DNA of 9,525 nt. Source: an uncultured Devosia sp. (lineage in GTDB: Bacteria > Pseudomonadota > Alphaproteobacteria > Rhizobiales > Devosiaceae). The DNA lies in assembly GCA_946481445.1 (NCBI GenBank), contig CAMLOA010000040.1, positions 1 to 9,525 of the forward strand. The letters are read 5' to 3'. Shown here in pieces: positions 6,824 to 9,525 of this stretch. Under the pieces are notes generated by a model, which worked only from the letters and a program-made list of their open reading frames with translations, was not told the origin of the DNA and searched no databases. Within the stretch, counting starts at the first letter, position 1, and every line of letters starts with the position of its first letter. The position numbers and the translations under genes were made by a program.

Positions 6824-7251
6824 GCAAGCTCACCGCCAAGGATGTGATCTTTACCCTGGGGATGCAGCGGCACCCCGAGGGCGGCTGGTATGCGCAAACA
6901 TTCGTGGATGCCGACCAGGATGGCGGCCGAGCGCGATCGACGGCGATCTACTACCTGCTCGAAGCGGGCGACACGTCGCACTGGCACCGCGTCGACGCGG
7001 TAGAGGTGTGGCACTTCTATACAGGCGCGCCCCTGCGGCTGCGCATCTCGGATGGCCGGACGGTGGACGACCACGTGCTGGGCGCGGAGATCGACGCCGG
7101 CGAGCGGCCACAGGTGGTCGTGCCCAAACACGCCTGGCAATCAGCAGCCAGCTTGGGCGAATGGACCCTGGTAGGCTGCACGGTGGCCCCAGGCTTCCAG
7201 TTTTCGGGGTTCGAACTGGCCGACAAGGACTGGCAACCCGGCGGCGATTAA
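6820..7251 (+). CDS. Cupin_5 / DUF985 family protein
   Basis: 143 residues. Family hallmarks are HPEGGWY (18-24), STAIYYLL (40-47), the histidine-rich HWHRVDAVEVWHFY (54-67), and VVPKHAWQSA followed by WTLVGCTVAPGF (99-126). The fold is a single cupin barrel, and the His/Glu cluster could bind a metal. No reaction is established for this family to my knowledge, so the function is open. The ATG overlaps the ABC-F stop (ATGA at 6820-6823), and GGAG lies 5 bases upstream within the ABC-F gene, so it is very likely co-transcribed and translationally coupled. A longer in-frame start at 6778 lies inside the ABC-F coding region and would add a poorly conserved-looking Arg/Gly-rich leader. Confidence 0.85.
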   Translation: MSKLTAKDVIFTLGMQRHPEGGWYAQTFVDADQDGGRARSTAIYYLLEAGDTSHWHRVDAVEVWHFYTGAPLRLRISDGRTVDDHVLGAEIDAGERPQVVVPKHAWQSAASLGEWTLVGCTVAPGFQFSGFELADKDWQPGGD

Positions 7252-7270
7252 CTTGCTCTCGACTGCCCCG

Positions 7271-7299
7271 TTGACAGTAAGGCGGCGTTGCAATTTGCT
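7271..7299 (+). promoter_or_regulatory. Candidate promoter for the DUF4344 gene
   Basis: A perfect TTGACA (7271-7276) lies 19 bases after the cupin stop. With a 17-base spacer the -10 would be TTTGCT (7294-7299), which matches the consensus poorly (3/6). The implied transcript would start about 20 bases before the ATG at 7329. It may give the metallopeptidase independent expression from the ABC-F/cupin pair. Confidence 0.35.
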
Positions 7300-7328
7300 T
7301 GTCCCAACAACGTTGCCGAAAGTGCATC

Positions 7329-8195
7329 ATGCGCGTCACGGGTTCAAAGCTGGTCCTTGCCCTGCTGGTCTGCCTGCTTTGGCTCCCCGGCCTGGCCCAT
7401 GCGCAGGAGTTCACCAAGCAACAACGCGCAGAAATCCGGCGGTTTGCGGCCAACAACAGCCTGTTCGTGCTCTATCACGAAGTGGCGCACCTGCTGTTCC
7501 ACCAGCTTGAACTGCCGATCCTGGGCCGCGAAGAAGATGCGGCCGACAACATGGCCACCTGGATCCTGCTCAACAAGCGCACGCCCAAGACCGACCAGGT
7601 CCTGGCCGATGCGGCCCAGGGCTGGATACTGTCGGGCATTGCCTATGACAGTGGCGGGGACGAGAGCGACTATGCGGCCGCGCACACGCTGGACAAGCAG
7701 CGCGCCTACCAGATCGTCTGCCTGATGGTGGGCATGGACGACACGGCCTTCCGTCCCATCGCCAACGAATACCGGATGGAGCGCGACCGGCAGGAAAGCT
7801 GCTTCTGGGATTATGAGACGGTGGATCGCAGCCTGCAGGGCCTGCTGGGCGGACGGGGCAACAACAAGTCCAGCCAGGGAACCGAGGTGGTGGTCACCTA
7901 CCACGACGTGGGCGGGCGGCTGAAGGACGCCGCGGACGCCTTCCGCTCCAGCGGGGTGTTCGACCAGGTGGCCGAGGAATTGCGGCAGAACTACAACCTG
8001 CGCGAAACCGTGCTTTTCAACGCCCAGCGCTGTGGCGAGGCGAACGCGTTCTACGACCCCAATACGGTCGAAGTGATCTTCTGCTACGAGCTCATGCAGG
8101 ACTATATGGAGCTTTACGCCGACGCCATGCCCGATCCGGTCGAACCGGCACCGCGCCCGACCGGCGTGGGCAAGGAGAAGACCAGCAAGATCTAG
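7329..8195 (+). CDS. Secreted DUF4344-family putative zinc metallopeptidase
   Basis: 288 residues. A signal peptide (MRVTGSKLVLALLVCLLWL, cleavage probably at AHA|QEF, residue 25) directs export. The HExxH zinc motif is HEVAH at 50-54 (the last four residues of LYHEVAH match the family), followed by GREEDAAD (66-73), whose acidic residues probably supply the third ligand. This is the typical start of DUF4344 proteins. Later segments include a Cys pair region (QIVCLMVGMDD, ESCFWDYE) and, near the end, NTVEVIFCYELMQDY. Four Cys lie in the mature part and may form disulfides. The Pro/Lys-rich C-terminus (about 272-288) looks flexible. Substrate and role are unknown; the protease activity is predicted from the motif only. 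An upstream in-frame TTG at 7299 is rejected because it puts a charged, Cys-containing leader before the signal peptide. The gene ends 10 bases from the convergent YitT-family gene. Confidence 0.85.
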   Translation: MRVTGSKLVLALLVCLLWLPGLAHAQEFTKQQRAEIRRFAANNSLFVLYHEVAHLLFHQLELPILGREEDAADNMATWILLNKRTPKTDQVLADAAQGWILSGIAYDSGGDESDYAAAHTLDKQRAYQIVCLMVGMDDTAFRPIANEYRMERDRQESCFWDYETVDRSLQGLLGGRGNNKSSQGTEVVVTYHDVGGRLKDAADAFRSSGVFDQVAEELRQNYNLRETVLFNAQRCGEANAFYDPNTVEVIFCYELMQDYMELYADAMPDPVEPAPRPTGVGKEKTSKI

Positions 8196-8205
8196 GGCGC
8201 TGCCG

Positions 8206-8823
8206 TCAGCTGAAGCCGATGTAGCGGCCAGGCTTGTGGTTGAGCGCGACGATCATGTTGAGGACCAGCGCCCCGAGGATCGAATAGACCACGCGGTCGA
8301 AGGGCAGAATGAAGAAGGCGGCCACCAGGATCACTGCATCGACGCCCAGCTGGAAATAGCCGGCGCGTATGCCGAAGCGCTCCTGCAGGAACAGCGACAG
8401 GATGTTGATGCCGCCCACGCTGGCCCGATGACGGAATAGCGAGAGTATGCCCAGGCCCATGAGGCCGCCGCCGACAAGGGCGGCGAACAGCGGGTCGATA
8501 TGCTCGATGCCCAGCCAGTGCGGCATGGTGACAGAGAAGTAGGACACCAGACCGACGCAGGCGAAGGTCTTGATGGCAAACGGCCAACCCATGCGCAGCA
8601 CGGCGAGCACGTAGAACGGTGCATTGATGGCAAAGAATAGCCACCCGAACGGAATGCCCGTGACGTATTGCAGCAGGAGCGCCAGGCCGGCGCTGCTGCC
8701 GGTGGTGAGCGTGACCTGCGCGTAAAAGACGATGCCGAGCGACACCAGTACGGTGCCAATGAGCATGGCAAAGATGTCTTCGTGCAGCCTGTGGCGACTG
8801 GGGGTGGACAGGTCCGCCGTCAT
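8206..8823 (-). CDS. YitT-family (DUF161) integral membrane protein
   Basis: 205 residues, strongly hydrophobic with about five or six membrane helices: roughly 17-35, 45-65, 66-80, 85-100, 112-130 and 160-195. The family-like motifs are TGSSAGLALLLQYVTGIPFG (41-60) in the first repeat and SVGGINILSLFLQERFGI (135-152) in the second, indicating the duplicated YitT_membrane layout. Larger relatives such as B. subtilis YitT carry a C-terminal cytosolic DUF2179 domain; this protein stops after the membrane part with NHKPGRYIGFS, so it is the short form. The transported substrate is unknown. The ATG at 8823 overlaps the holC stop (ATGA on the minus strand, 8820-8823), which decides the start against an in-frame TTG at 8862 and implies translational coupling to holC. 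Confidence 0.85.
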   Translation of the reverse strand: MTADLSTPSRHRLHEDIFAMLIGTVLVSLGIVFYAQVTLTTGSSAGLALLLQYVTGIPFGWLFFAINAPFYVLAVLRMGWPFAIKTFACVGLVSYFSVTMPHWLGIEHIDPLFAALVGGGLMGLGILSLFRHRASVGGINILSLFLQERFGIRAGYFQLGVDAVILVAAFFILPFDRVVYSILGALVLNMIVALNHKPGRYIGFS

Positions 8824-9266
8824 GCCTTTTTCACCCAGCGGCCGTCGGCCTCCTGCTGCCAATAGGTGACGGCATTGCCCTCGCGCAGGGCCTTCCAGGC
8901 CACGCGCGCTTCGGACACGGCATCCGGATCGTGTCCGGAGAACATGTAGACAATGCGTTCATAGCCCTCCGCCGACCGGGGAACTGCGCGATCCACGAAA
9001 AACCTGCACTGGGCGGCGTTGGCGTTATCCTGACCGGTTGTCAGCAAGATCGGCTGGAGGGCATCGGTGTCGTCACCGGCCAGGCCGTGGGCGAGGAAGC
9101 TATCGTCCCGATAGGTCCACAGATGCGCATCGAGCGCTTCGGCACGCTCGGTGGACCCGATCTCCACCACGGCCCGCCAGCCCCGCTCAAGGGTCTTTTC
9201 GAGCAATTGCGGCAGCACCGCTTCGAGCGGCCGCGCTTCCAGGTGATAGAAGAGAACGTCAGCCAT
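8820..9266 (-). CDS. holC: DNA polymerase III subunit chi
   Basis: 148 residues, the usual length of HolC. The start MADVLFYHLEARPLEAVLPQ, the internal WTYRDDSFLAHGLAGDD, QPILLTTG, CRFFVDRAVP and the C-terminal WKALREGNAVTYWQQE..GRWVKKA are typical. Chi, normally with psi, links the clamp loader to single-stranded DNA-binding protein at the replication fork. The gene begins 9 bases after the pepA stop on the same strand. The pepA-holC order is widely conserved in proteobacteria, including E. coli. The ribosome-binding site is weak (AGGG about 13 bases upstream, within the pepA end), so its translation probably depends on pepA. It overlaps the YitT gene by 4 bases. Confidence 0.93.
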   Translation of the reverse strand: MADVLFYHLEARPLEAVLPQLLEKTLERGWRAVVEIGSTERAEALDAHLWTYRDDSFLAHGLAGDDTDALQPILLTTGQDNANAAQCRFFVDRAVPRSAEGYERIVYMFSGHDPDAVSEARVAWKALREGNAVTYWQQEADGRWVKKA

Positions 9267-9275
9267 GCTGCCATT

Positions 9276-9525
9276 CTAGCCCTGATAGTAGTCCCTGACC
9301 AGCCGGTCGAGCAGAGCGACGCCGAAGCCGGGCGCCCAGGAGGTGCTGATCTCGGAGTTTCCGCTGCCAAAGGCCGTGCCGGCGATATCCAGGTGTGCCC
9401 ACGGAACGCCGTTGACGAAGCGCTGCAGGAATTGAGCGGCTGTGATGGAGCCGGCGGGGCGACCTACCGAATTGCGGATATCGGCGAACTTGGATTCGAT
9501 CAGCTTGTCGTAGCCCGGCGAGAGC
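9276..9525 (-). CDS. pepA: Leucyl aminopeptidase (M17 family), C-terminal part
   Basis: The reading frame runs off the right edge; the last 82 residues are visible, ending in TAG at 9276-9278. The sequence [20 protein letters not shown], then [30 protein letters not shown] and [15 protein letters not shown] matches the C-terminal catalytic domain of M17 aminopeptidases: the SITAA.FL.RFV helix and the [10 protein letters not shown] strand near the metal site. The NTDAEGRL signature lies beyond the window. The enzyme removes N-terminal residues from peptides in the cytoplasm with two metal ions. It heads the visible pepA-holC-YitT run. The frame is intact in the part seen. Confidence 0.93.
   Translation of the reverse strand, partial: LSPGYDKLIESKFADIRNSVGRPAGSITAAQFLQRFVNGVPWAHLDIAGTAFGSGNSEISTSWAPGFGVALLDRLVRDYYQG

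Noticed and set aside
8824..8862. TTG-initiated extension of the YitT-family protein
   Set aside because: It would lie inside holC, and the ATG overlapping the holC stop is a classic coupled start.
1..9525. CRISPR array, tRNA, insertion sequence or phage remnant
   Set aside because: I looked for regularly spaced repeats, cloverleaf-like segments, transposase-like ORFs and terminal inverted repeats. None was found, and nearly all sequence is accounted for by intact genes.

Overview
This looks like an ordinary chromosomal stretch from a GC-rich alphaproteobacterium. The gene set and protein sequences suggest the order Hyphomicrobiales, possibly near Devosia, but that placement is inferred from recall and was not tested. 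I found no phage, transposon, CRISPR array, tRNA or rRNA. Coding density is high and no gene-free stretch exceeds 300 bases.

Layout from left to right. (1) The 3' part of a flotillin/YqiK-like gene on the plus strand enters from the left edge. It converges on a small ABM-fold protein gene on the minus strand. (2) A large minus-strand DEAD-box RNA helicase gene lies upstream of the ABM gene. It carries a DbpA-type RNA-binding domain and a long basic tail. (3) A 264-base intergenic stretch between helicase and ndk holds a clear intrinsic terminator for ndk, several short hairpins, one copy of a dispersed hairpin repeat (a related copy lies after the flotillin gene), and a palindrome just upstream of the helicase start. 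(4) ndk and a small secreted protein gene of unknown function follow, both on minus. (5) A divergent spacer leads to a plus-strand pair, an ABC-F ATPase and a Cupin_5 (DUF985) protein, with a 4-base stop/start overlap. A secreted DUF4344 metallopeptidase follows on the same strand. (6) This converges, with only 10 bases between stops, on a minus-strand run pepA (partial) - holC - YitT-family membrane protein, in which holC and the YitT gene also overlap by 4 bases.

Housekeeping themes are translation and RNA handling (ABC-F, DEAD-box helicase), nucleotide supply and replication (ndk, holC), protein turnover (pepA) and the envelope (flotillin, YitT, two exported proteins). I see no coherent new multi-gene system. 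The points most worth a second look are the hairpin-rich region downstream of ndk, the paired dispersed repeats, the uncharacterised four-cysteine secreted protein, and the two translationally coupled pairs.
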